Part shown: positions 10,801 through 22,800 of the stretch, one piece after another
How the letters are laid out: every line of letters begins with the position of its first letter
Position numbering within the stretch: position 1 is the first letter of the stretch
Assembly (NCBI RefSeq): GCF_032118995.1
Contig: NC_092657.1
Span: forward strand, 7,131,391-7,195,390
Direction of reading: 5' to 3'
Length of the DNA: 64,000 bases
Origin: Asterias amurensis
Taxonomy: Eukaryota; Echinodermata; Asteroidea; Forcipulatida; Asteriidae
Program-made: the position numbers and the translations under genes
Notes under the pieces: generated by a model
Told to the model about the DNA's origin: nothing
What the model saw: only the letters and a program-made list of their open reading frames with translations
Database searches by the model: none

Positions 10801-13800
10801 CTGAAATATAGAAACACGAGGTCATAGTCATAAAACTACAGGTATGAGATATAGGATACAGAGGGGTAAGTATGAATTGGGCTCTTATTTTGCCTAGGTT
10901 ATAACCACAATGCACAAACTGAGAGGATTCTTTTGTGAGAGATGTGAGATAATTCTAACAATCCGACACAGCTTCAGTTGCAGGGCCTATTTGACAGAAG
11001 AGTATGCCGCCACATGAGTACACCAATCACTCTTACCATGTACGTACATGATGAGTCCAACATTAATAGTGTACGTACATAATAACTTCATGTACGTACA
11101 CGATAGGTTCCAAAACTGATCGTGTACCCTCCGTGATAAGTCTAAACAAATATCGTGGATAATAAATACATGATAACTTACTGTGTAAAGTTTACATAAA
11201 TGATAGATCCAAACGTATCATGTACTTATGCGATAAGTCCCAAACGAACATGATGCACGATATGTTATTGTGTACGTACACGATAAGTTAATAGGGTTTA
11301 ATGCGTAACGCAGTAAACCGATTTAACACCAGGAAATATGCATAATTATAGTCAGGTTGCACAGTCGGGGCTATAAGCGGTTGGGATTGTCAGGGCGCAT
11401 TCAGACGTGGTTCCATTGTTCTTTTCAACCAACCAAAGCAATGCATTTGGGGAAAGGGTGCTTGTCTTTCTGGGAACCGTCATTGAATATTCTGCCACCG
11501 AGGAGTTAAGATAGATTGTATAGTTTCGCAAAATTCGGTACCTTCTTGGCAACTCGCTGGAAGTGGGAACCGCATTGAAGAAATCCAAGTGATACCTGAT
11601 GAGGAGGGCGAAGATGGGCGGCTACAGAGAGTGGTGAAGCCGATGGCTTACTAGCCGGGCCAATCGGGTGAGTCGCTACATTTTCAGACCTAATGCTGGG
11701 GCAAGTACAGCCCCAACAGTAACGCTAGTAGGTAACACGAGTACCGTGAATACGGAAAGGTTTCAAACATCTAGTATGTATAAAGGGCCAATAATTGCGA
11801 ACATCCCACAGATTAATAGTCAGGATATTTCACGGCCTTTACACGTAACTCGGGGTATAACGGGCCAACATTCTCAAAGCATGAGTACAGGTACACAAGG
11901 ACAAGAAAGGGCGGACAATCATAATTTTTCTGGCAGCTTGCCGTTTAATATGAAAGTTAGTCAGAGCTTGTGTCAGTCAGGCCAATCAGGAATAAGTAAG
12001 CCTAGTAGTTTAGTGTACAACTTGGCAAACTCTAGTCAATATTCAGGGTATTCCATACATAACAGGGATGGGGCATGTAGTAGGTTAGGAGGGACATCAT
12101 CTTCAATAGAACTGGGTGGTGCCCAACTTTCAAATGCAGGGTGCAAAATAAGTACAGTAGGGAGCAGTAGCATGTTCGGGTCCATTGATTGCACAGCGGG
12201 CTCTTGAAGCATACCGATGGCGAATAACATGCAGCATATGAATTAACCATCAACTCCCTTTAATCCATTTATATCGGTTTGTAGCGAATTGGGCGAGGGC
12301 CTACCGCTAACCTTAAAATTTTTAAGATTATTCATAGCGAGTTTGTGGATTTTGCTGTGATCTTATAAAGAAGAGTGACCCTATAGTAGTACAAATAGCC
12401 TACCGCTAACCTTAAAATTTTTAAAATTATTCATAGCGAGTTTGTGGATTTCGCTGTGATCTTATAAAGCAGAGTGACCCTATATTAGTACAAATAGCGG
12501 TCAAGACAATAATTCTTGCTGGCTGTAAACGAGGGGGGTTTTATAATATGGAAAGATAATAAACACAGGCGTCCAATTACTTCTACACATTACATGGACC
12601 TCTGCATTTTTTGACTTATGTAGCAGTGTATTTGCGAGCTCATCTCCATAGAACACAGAATTATTGAAATATTGTCAGATCGTACGGGGGGATGAGGGGT
12701 AATAAGGGGGGATGGCGCACTTTTAGAATGAGGCAGCAATTAACACCAGTTAGATCATGGGCATAATTGACGATGAATTATGGGCATTGCACGTCACAGC
12801 ACCATGTGTTAATCAAGCTCTAGAACAAAGTGTACATAAAGAATAGAAGGGCAATACCAAGTTTCATTATGACCTTTCGGAATGATTGATCATTATTAGG
12901 CACTAAATGGCCAGCTTCCATAAATCAAGGGGTAGCCTACTGCATAATATTAAAATTAAAGACCTTTGCATTTTCTTCCATTTGTACATACGTATCTGGT
13001 ATTTCATATGTTTAATGAATAGGGTATAGATGGCCTTAGCTTTCGATCCAAACCGGACCTAGTTCAGAGGCATAAAACAAGTACAAACAAATACATATCC
13101 ATTCCTAGAAAAAGAGAGGGGAAATGGATTAAATGAAGAATGAAGCGGGAAAGAAAGAAGCGGGAAAATAACAGCCAATCAAAGTTTCTATTTCAGAAAC
13201 AATTGGTGGCTATGAACCAATACGAGTAGAGTGGCGAGGACAAAGGAGGTTTCATATGAAAGGATGGATTACTGGACCATAAAAGTGGTAAAGGCATTGT
13301 TCGTTAACAATGCAGGGAAACATGAAAGGGTAGAATTAGAGAACAAGTTGCATCATGACGCAATTAACAATGGTCAATTAATAGAGAAAAGCAAGATCAA
13401 AGGTACGATGGTATTAAAAATAGGTATGAGGGACCTGTGGAAAAAAGAAGGGGGGGTCCTTACATGAGATAGTTATTGTAACAAATATATAGGACAACTT
13501 TAAAAAATTAATTTATACTTGAGTTACAGAATATAAACAACATTATAGTTCTCAAGCAGAAGTGAAGTGGGGGTAACGGGAAGTTATTTAACACCAGTGT
13601 TTATGTTTAGTCCAAAGGACTTGACTGTCTTGAGTTGGTGAATCCAGTGTGATTCTCTATGCTTGCAGTTATATTTCATATGTTCATAAATTGCACAATT
13701 GGGAGGATCCCACGGGTAGTTTCATTGTTTCTAAGATGAAAGAGGATTGTAGACGCTTGGACCCTCGGCAAGATTCAAGATGTTCCATTACATTTCCAGT

Positions 13801-16800
13801 GCTGAGCAGTCTGGTTGGTATTTTACCGCCAGTCTGCAAAATATTGAATTATTCGGTTGGGTCCTGGGGCGAATTAGAATAAATCTGCTTTATACTTGTT
13901 ATGTATAAAGAGTTACACGGTTCAATGGTTTGGCGGGAACATTGAATAGGACTGGGTGCGGTACCCAGGGTAAGGCTTATCTGGCTATGCTATCAATATA
14001 CACGTTAAAGCTTTGTTAATTAATTTGTTTTTCTTAGTCGTAATATAGTTTAAGTGTCATCGGTAACAGTAGCAGCTACCATAGCTTAGCAGGGAGGTCA
14101 GTACTAGCTTGAACCTGAAAGCGTTGATTTGCATAGATCAGGTGTACGTTTCCAATATCGGTTGGTTTTTCGTATCTGGCGGTCAACACAGCACTGATGT
14201 TCCATGGCAATGACACGTTGTGTCGTAAAAATGTCGGTACAAAATGTAACGAACAATGGAGGCGGGCTAAACCGTAAAGCTTACGTATATGAACAACAAA
14301 GGCGCATGATTAAAAATTATCAGTTGATCCGGTTATTCAAGTTACAGGGTGTAATTATTGTCAGTGAAGACGAAAATTCGGTCGTTACAAAAAGTAACAA
14401 ACATTATAATGTGGGACTAAACGTACAGAGTATGTACATGAGATGAGAAGACGCATGATTAAAAATGATTGAGTGATCCGGTTATTCAAGTTACAGGGTG
14501 TAATTATTGGCAGTGAAGATAACAATTCGTAAAGTGGTTACAAAAAGTAACAAACATTATATTGTTGGATTAAAATGTAACAGAGCATACACATGAAATG
14601 ACAACATGCATAATTAAAAATAGGTTCAATTACAGGGTGTAATTTTTACAGTGAAGACAAAAATGTTCGATGCAAACGTAGAAGAGTGTGAAGATGAAAA
14701 GAGAAGATGAATGATTAAAAAGTAATCAGACATCTTCATCCGGTTGCAGCATAGCTTGCAGACATACCATATTTGACTTATATGACCTTTATTAAAGTAG
14801 CATAGTAAATGTTTAAAGTATAATCAGCATATGAAGTTCTGCTGTTAAAAGCAGCATTCTTGGTTGCCCTTTTCGGTTATTCTGAGGGTGAGTGAGTTTA
14901 CAACTCACGATGGCAAATTCCCGGGCGTTGCGTATTGGTGATATTTCCTTTAATCAGGAAGGGAATTTGCAAGTAGTTCTAAGATATTCAAAAACGGATC
15001 AAGTGGGTAAAGTTCAATCATTTCTATTGACAGGAATGCCAATACTTCACTGTTTGTACATTGAGGGGGGACCCTATGTCAGCCAGACAAGTTAATCACA
15101 TCTTAAAGTAGGGATTAAGGCCATCAGGTAAACCCCACACCCTTTTCAGTTCATAGTTGCAGGATATGTTTGGGGTTCGGGAGGAACAAATCAAAAGTAT
15201 GGGGAGATGGAAGTCTGGAGCACTTGAATCCTACATTAGGCCAGACTTAATGTTTTCAATTGTCTAAAAGGGTGTAGCTTGTAGCAAGGTCATAAATAAG
15301 CAGTGTAGACAACCGCTTCTTTAATTGGCATATTGCTGTTTAAAGCCATTGGAACCTTTCGGTACAGAAAAAAAAAAAAAAAAAGTTCACAGATTTACAA
15401 ATAATTTACAGGGTTTACAGAAGGTAATGGTGAAAGACTTCTCTTGAAATATTAGTCCATGAAATGCTTTACTTTTTGAGAAAACGGTAAAACAATATAA
15501 ATTCTCGTTAACGAGAATTACGGATTTGTTATAAACACATGTCATGACACGGCGAAACGCGCGAAAATAGGAGTGGGTTTTCCCGTTATTTTCTCCCGAC
15601 TCCGATGTCCGATTGAGCCTAAATTTCCACAGGATTGTTATTTTATATATAAGTTGTGATACACGAAGTGTGGGACTTGGACAATACTTTTTACCGAAAG
15701 TGTATAATGGCTTTAAGATAAATAATCATTTACAAGATTGGTGAATGTTGAGTTGGTTGTTAACAAATTGTGTACAACATTTTCAACTACATACAAGACT
15801 TTGACAAGATAAAATATTGGTCAGAACAGATTACCCAGGCTGTTTTTCTTTGAATTTGTTTTTATACAGATGTGTATCGGGGACAGTATCATTCGCCACA
15901 GCAGCGGCACAGTGGTGGTACAGTGACATGGAAAGGCGTGTCTGGGGCACGCCTGGACGGCTGGAACTAGGCTCAGGAGATACGGCAAAAGGCGAGGTCC
16001 GACGACAATAGTGTTACATCTAAGGACCAAAGATATCTTGAAGGAAAATTCGGGACAGAGTAGACATAGGGTAAAGAGAGCCTAAAGGTAATTAGGAACA
16101 TCCTACCCAACACACGGTTAATTTGGTCAGACATTTTGTTAAGGGTGAAGTATCAAGGTAAAGTTAAAGGAGGGCAGAAAAACGCTGCACTTGGGATTTA
16201 AATATGTATGCAAAGAAGATACTTCGGGAGATGCAAAACGCACCTGTTATAAAACACCCCCATCTCATTAACCCTTCCCGGAAGGTGCGTACTGGCAAGA
16301 CATGATTCATTTGGTTCCATCAAAATTGATCAGACGGGTTGAGGTTCTCCACTTCACACTCGGAGAAAGTTTTATAAAAAATAAAAAAAAATAAAAAAAA
16401 AAAGGGGGGTGTTTGGGCAAATTTTTATATCAAAATTTGCTTTGGCGGTAAGTTTAGGTTGTTCCTATACACAGCCTGTGAGGAAGTGGTAAATTAATTT
16501 ATGTGAATTGATATGGATAAATATGGTGGTAATAAAATGATGTGATTGTATATAAAGAAGTAGATTAATTTGGTACCTTCTTGGCAACTCGCTGGAAGTG
16601 GGAACCTCATTGACCCGGAGTTTTCTCCAGTCAATGAGTGCATTTATAATTATTATAATTGTAATTAGTCTGGTACCTTCTTTGGCAAATCGCCGAGAAG
16701 TGGGAACCTTTGCGGATTGGAAATTTACCGTTCGCAAAGTGAGGAATTGGGACCCTTTGCGAATTGGTCGCAAAGTGTATTATAATGGGAACTGGTATAC

Positions 16801-19800
16801 TTCTTTATGAGTGTGGATATCACTGGATGGAATTAAATAAAGGGAAATCCCTTATATTATTATGAATTGGCGTTTTACCACGGAATTCAGAGTACGGAAC
16901 AAATTAACTCTTGGCAGAGTTCACAACAACAAATCCTTGTGTCTGTGTATATTTATCAGGTGGTAATGTGTACGTACACGATACGAGAGATATTTTGTGT
17001 ATCTTTCGGGCGACCATACGCTTCAGAATCTTTACTATTCCTATTCAGTATAAATTGCTTAAGGCAAGGCATTCTGTAAGTTACCCCTCCTTGGTTGGCA
17101 TTAGAGAGTTTTCGTTTGACAACGGATGGTTCTGGTGACGGTCAGTAGTTTTCAGCCAAACGTTGTCGTTTTCAGCAAAACGCAGATTCATCCGAAGTAC
17201 TTTCGTAGAAATTTAGGGATGACCGTCCTCAAAGCCGACGCATGCGCAGATTATGCCAAATGTCACCATATCCTCCGTAGAACCATTCGTCGTCAAAAAC
17301 GAAAACTCTCTACAAAGGCGCTTCTGATTAAATGTATCACTGCCTTAAAAAGTGAGTTCGTCTTACTTGCATTTCCTGTGTAACCCTCCACTCGCAGCAT
17401 GTAGTTCTCACTCGCATCAGCGACGGTGAAGGAGTCATACTTGGCATACCCGGTAACCTGATCGAAATCTTGAACATCCACGCGTAGTTGGTACTCGCCC
17501 TGAGCGGTCAGAAGGTGCAAGTTGTCATTACCGAGCCAAAACTCTCCATCTACATTCCCAAAGCCACGGCTGTAGCTGGCATAGTCCAAAGAGAAATCTA
17601 CACTGCCGTCCTGGCGCCGCTGGAACACCTAAAAGTTCACACAATATATTTAGAAGTTGTAAGTTTGTATTGAATTTGCGACGTCATTCATTCACTACAG
17701 CGTGTTATCTTACCGTCCATCCACCACCGTCTGTTTCCATATCACAATACACCTGGAAAGCCTGACTGGAGCGTAGAGGTCGTACCATGTACACACCGCT
17801 CACCGACGCACCGATCGCAAGAATATCAGAACAATCCCCTGGGAACACATCTGTTGAGGTAGGGAAAAAACAAAACATAAACCCTCAATTACATAACTGC
17901 TAAAATTTTAACTGGACTTTAGGTGTTTTGGAAGAAACTAAGGGATTTTCGGTCCTGTATTGCTTTGATTGGACGCTCCGGAGCTTTAAATTGAGCCTGC
18001 CATTGAGATAGAATAGCCCTCATCTGTAACAGGCCCTTTTCGCGGGCCTAGAAACCTGTACCCAAACTTCATTATAATACTGACTTCAAAACTCATTTTA
18101 AACCTGACACTGGAAACGAGTTAATAACTGAAAAGAAAAAGAAAATTTGCTGTTAAGTTCTTGAGATCTGGTCCAACTTTTTGTCGACCCATAAATAAAG
18201 TTCAAACAGGGGACATGGTAAACCCAATTTTAATATTCAATGATCATCGGGTCTATAACTAAAAACTACTTCCGGTTGACCCTCAACTAAAGGTCAACAT
18301 GGGGTGACGGTAACCAGAGTTCAACCGTCATTGCTCAAAGGTTCTGGAACTAAAAAGAAACTGATAATGGCGTATGTGCTTCATGAGATAATTAGGTCCC
18401 ACTTTCGTTTGACCAGAAACACCCGAGTTCAATCTTCAATACTTATGGGTTTTAAAACTGAAAGGAAATTTAACTATTTGGGTGTATAGTGCTTGAAATT
18501 TGTGTTCGACTTCCGGTTAACCCGGAAGTAAAGGTCAATTTAGGGTCATAGTATCCCAAGGCTAATCTTCAATGATCAAGGGGCTCAAAACTGAAAAAAA
18601 AAATTGTACATTTAGTTTATGAGATAACTAATGTTTCTCTCCTGGTTGACCCGGAAGTAAAGGTCAAAGTGGAGTTACGGTAACCAAGTCAACTTTCAAC
18701 GCTCAAAGGGTCAAGAACTGAAAATAAATTGAAGATCGGTTGTGTAGTTTCTCCAGATAATTGTCCCACTTCCGGTTGACCCGTAAGTAAAGGTCAACAT
18801 GGGGTTAGGCGAACCAAAGTTCGATATTCAATGCTCAAAGAATCTATTACTGTAAAGAAATTGAAAATCGGTTGTGCAGCTCTTGAGATATGATCCCATT
18901 TCCGGTTGACTCTGAAGTCACATGGGGTCACGGTTACAAACAAGTTTTAAAATCGGCTGGGTATTTTTTGAAGATATGATGCTACAAAGATTGAGTATTT
19001 TACACATTTAAATGAAGATCTGGTGGTTATTATAATAATAAGCTTTGAATTACAATAATTTGAGACCCAATGACGTCACAGTAACGCCAATGTGTTTGTC
19101 ATACCATCTTCATACAAACCAATCCGTTAATGCTGTAACTTAACCCAATCCTATACGCTTACCTCCTTCAGTCGTGGTCGCAAATTCATCAGTTGCATCA
19201 GAATCGTCAGTTTCGGAGGTATCTACAAAAAAAAGTAAAAGAGGACTTTAAAGTCACCTGTAAGTGGTACTTCGACAAAATAAACCTTTTGTCACCAAGA
19301 TTATATGTTTTTAAGAGTGAAATGTGAATAAACAATTAGCTAAGGTTCTAAAAAATAGCTCTCATTTTATTCACTAATTTAAGATTAGGCCCAGACTCGT
19401 TAGGGCGCCGACCGATGACGATCGAGGGGTGGGACCGAGATGAAATACATCACTATCCAACCGCCATTTTGGACGAATCCAACGCGAAATTCAAATATTC
19501 ATCTTCGCAAAAACATTCGTCACTCTGTAAGAGCAGGAATACGAAGTGCTTCCTAATGCTACTCTCACACTAGGGAGAATGGAAATTTGCTTACGAACGG
19601 AAATATTTAACAATCGTTCAAACTTCGCAACATTCGCCGTGTCCTCGTAAGCGTTGGTAACAAATTCGGTACGTTCACACGTCGTTCTCCACCTCCTTAT
19701 GAAATCGGTCACTTTATGCTGCTCTCACCACACGGCAAATATGCTAGCGAATATGCTAACGAACTCCTTATTTGACAATCGCTCAAACTTTGCAACATTC

Positions 19801-22800
19801 GCCGTATTTTCGTAGGCGTTGGTAACAAATTCTACCTTCACAAATTATTCCCCACCTCCTTACGAAGATCGGTCAATTTAGAAACCGGTTTTTAGTGTCA
19901 GCTAAGTTTCTGCTATCAGAAAAGCAGAAAAGCAAGTTGGACGTTGTTTCCTGAAGCATTTTACCACTTTTCTGCTTTTCTGCCTGCCTCCCTAACAGTG
20001 GATTGAACGTTTTAATTACATCCATTTTCTGCTTTTCTGATTTCAGAAAAGCAAATTTTACCTATTCACCTACACTGGTGGTCTTAAAGTGGACATCTTT
20101 TTTTTTTGGTTTCCTGGACGCAGAAAAGTGGATTGAACGTTTTAGTTCAATGCCCCTTTTTACTCTTCTGCTAGTCGAAAATCAGATTGGACGTGTTGTT
20201 TCACAGTGGCTCAAAAAGGGACATCCATTTATCTGGATTTCCGCAACCCTTTACCGCTCGACAACCCCCTGTAATAAATGGACGCTTCCCAGTCGCGCGG
20301 CTTAATTGCCTTTGATGTTCCTTGTCCCGATTATTTGACCCGTCTAAAAGAAAGAACTAACATCCCTCAACAAATACCCCCCCCCCAAACAATATAGGTA
20401 TTTGTGTGGAAATTTGAATTTCCCCAGTAAACATATAGTTCAGGGGGTGGGGACGCGTGGTCCAGTAGTAGTTGGCATAATGTAGTCACAACCTAGAAAG
20501 TTAAAGGGGATTGGGATAACGGGCATTGGGCCCAATATACCAATAAACGAACCAATATACGAACAATATTATTGTTTGGTAGAATCAAATAAACGGCCAA
20601 GACTCCACTCGATTGTTATTATGTTTCAACTCCAATGCCTAAAACTTGTTCACATGTTGACAATTGTTTTTGCTTACTGCCTCCTCTGTTTATACTAAAC
20701 GCTTAAGTATGGTCTCTGTTTCCTATATACATTTATTTTTTAGATAAATCTTTTTGAGATAAATAATTCATAATATGAATTATTTATCTAAAAATAAATA
20801 CATATTATAATTATTTTATTATAACTATTTTCCTTGGTTTCTTTTATGTCCTTTCCTTTTGTTACATATTTTTAATTGTTTTATAGTATCAATCTTAGTT
20901 TTAATTTTATGTTTTATGTGTATAGTAAAAAAACTGACATTTTATCCTTTTGTTTGATCACCAATTCTAATTGATTTGTGACTGAATGGGCTTACCGCTT
21001 TTAAATGTCAATAGTCCTGTTTTTCGTTTACTGACTTAATGTTTTATTTTGTTTAAGATTATAATTGGTGTGACTTTATGACTTAAAGTCACCTGGAAGT
21101 GGTAGTTTTTTTTTCAAAGTAAAGCTTTTGTCACTAATATATGTGTTTTGATGAGTGGAATGTGAATAAACAGTTAACTAAGGTTTTAAAAAATCAGTTA
21201 TTATGTTATTTACAATATTAAGAGTAGACCCCGACCCTAGAGGGCGCTGTTCGTGACGTCAATCGAGGCAGACTTTGCCTGTAATGCGTAGAGTAAACAC
21301 AATTGCAAAGTACATGTACGGACCAAGTCGTGAGTTTTTACGTTTCAAAAAAAAAAAAAAAAAAGAATTGTTTTTTCCGGCAATGCCGACCAGGTGTATT
21401 GCTGCTGAATGCAGAAAAACACTTTTTGAAATGTACCACGACTTAAACGTACATGTACTTTGCACGTGTGTTTACTATACGCATTGCAGGCAAAGTCTGC
21501 CTCGATTGACGTCACAAAAAGGGGTAGGCGGAGTCAGGCCCCCAAACAACTTTATATATTTTTTAAACATATAAATCGTGACAAACAATTACTCCAAAAA
21601 TTGTTTTATTGTTCGTGAGCATATACTCTTATGTTTGAAAGAAAAAACAATCTATTTCCAGGTGACTTTTAATGTATTGTGTAATTTTGTGATTTTACAT
21701 GATGTTTTATTATATTTATTGAATGAGTGGCCGTGTATAAACAAGTTTAAAAACAGTTACATGAGTTTATAGGCATTAATTTTTCATGCTTCAGCAAATT
21801 CTGTGCTTTTAAGCAGCTCTATGAATTGAAATTTGGCCCGAGGCCCGTTATATCCCCGTCCCCTCTCCGTGACTGTCTAGGTTGTAACAACATTTTCGAC
21901 TACTACTGGGCCCACGCTTGTTTTTCCCCGGTACTTTGTTTATTGGGGAAATTCGAATTTCAATACAAATACCTCCCTCTCTTGTTTGAAGGGCGGGGGG
22001 GGGGGGCATTTGTTGAGGGATGTTGGTTCTTAATTCTTAAACAGCGTCCATCTATTACAGGGGGTGTGGAGCGGTAAAGGGTTCCGGGAAACCCAGAAAA
22101 GCAGATGTCCACTTTTAGGCCACTGTGTGACAAAATGTCTAATCTGCTTTTCGGCTAGTAGAAAAGTAGATTAATTGATTTGCCCCAACGTTCAATCTGC
22201 TTTTCTTGTGGTATGAAACCAGAAACGCAGATGTCCACTTTTCGACCGCCAGTGAATGACAAGATGTCAAACTTACTTTTCAGCTATATAGCAGAAAGGA
22301 GAAAAGTAGAAAACTGCTTTTGCCTTACACGTTCAATCTGCTTTTTGCAAAGCAGAAAAGTAGAAAAGTAGAAAATACACTTAACACAAGACTTTCAATC
22401 TGCTTTTCTGCTGTTTTGAGAGCGGAAAAGCAGATGTCCACTTTTCGACCTCCAAATAGTCAGCGAATCTTGCGAAGACGTTTATTCGCCGTCGATTTTC
22501 GTAAGCATCGGTAACATGGTAAAGCGTGCGTGAAAGTTGGCATCGTTCGTAAAGCCATTGTCAAGCGTTGGTGTAAGCATTCGAAATAAAATAAAACAAT
22601 CGTAAGATATTGGTAAGGGGAGGGCCGACCGAGGACGATCGAGGGGTGAGACCGAGATAAAAATATTCACTATCACACCGCCATTTTGGAGGTATTCAAC
22701 GCGAAGTTCAAATGTTCATCTTCGCAAGAACTCTCGCCACTCTGTTAGAGGGGCAATACGAAGCGCTTCCTAAATTTCAGCGAATGTTGTGAAGACAGTA

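Larger units (their letters stand above)
11288..16966. mobile_element. Broken tyrosine-recombinase element (Crypton or DIRS/Ngaro type)
   Basis: A fossil element that fills the left intron 4 and is missing from the twin intron. The 17-bp TGTGTACGTACACGATA lies at both flanks (11269-11285 and 16967-16983) and is consistent with a single site in the twin. A remnant tyrosine recombinase gene runs at about 14850-15250 (+), with recognisable stretches such as [26 protein letters not shown] and [16 protein letters not shown] block reading GGTACCTTCTTGGCAACTCG is present near 11538 and 16572, with a variant near 16673, in direct orientation, which recalls split direct repeats of Ngaro-like elements. 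No reverse transcriptase was recognised, so Crypton remains possible. It is clearly broken, with several breaks. It is younger than the gene duplication if it was not lost from the twin. Confidence 0.75.
10801..17366 (-). other. Left fibrinogen gene intron 4, with a 5.7 kb insertion
   Basis: The flanks (10801-11287 and 16967-17366) match the 838-bp intron 4 of the right copy, and the middle does not. Both copies carry a run of TGTACGTACACGATAAGT-like words (here about 11035-11290), a palindromic motif repeated roughly every 35-60 bp. Confidence 0.85.

Noticed and set aside
11668-12207. A 179-codon host gene
   Set aside because: Lies inside the broken tyrosine-recombinase element, is Ser/Thr/Gly-rich without a domain I know, and has no splice or homology support.
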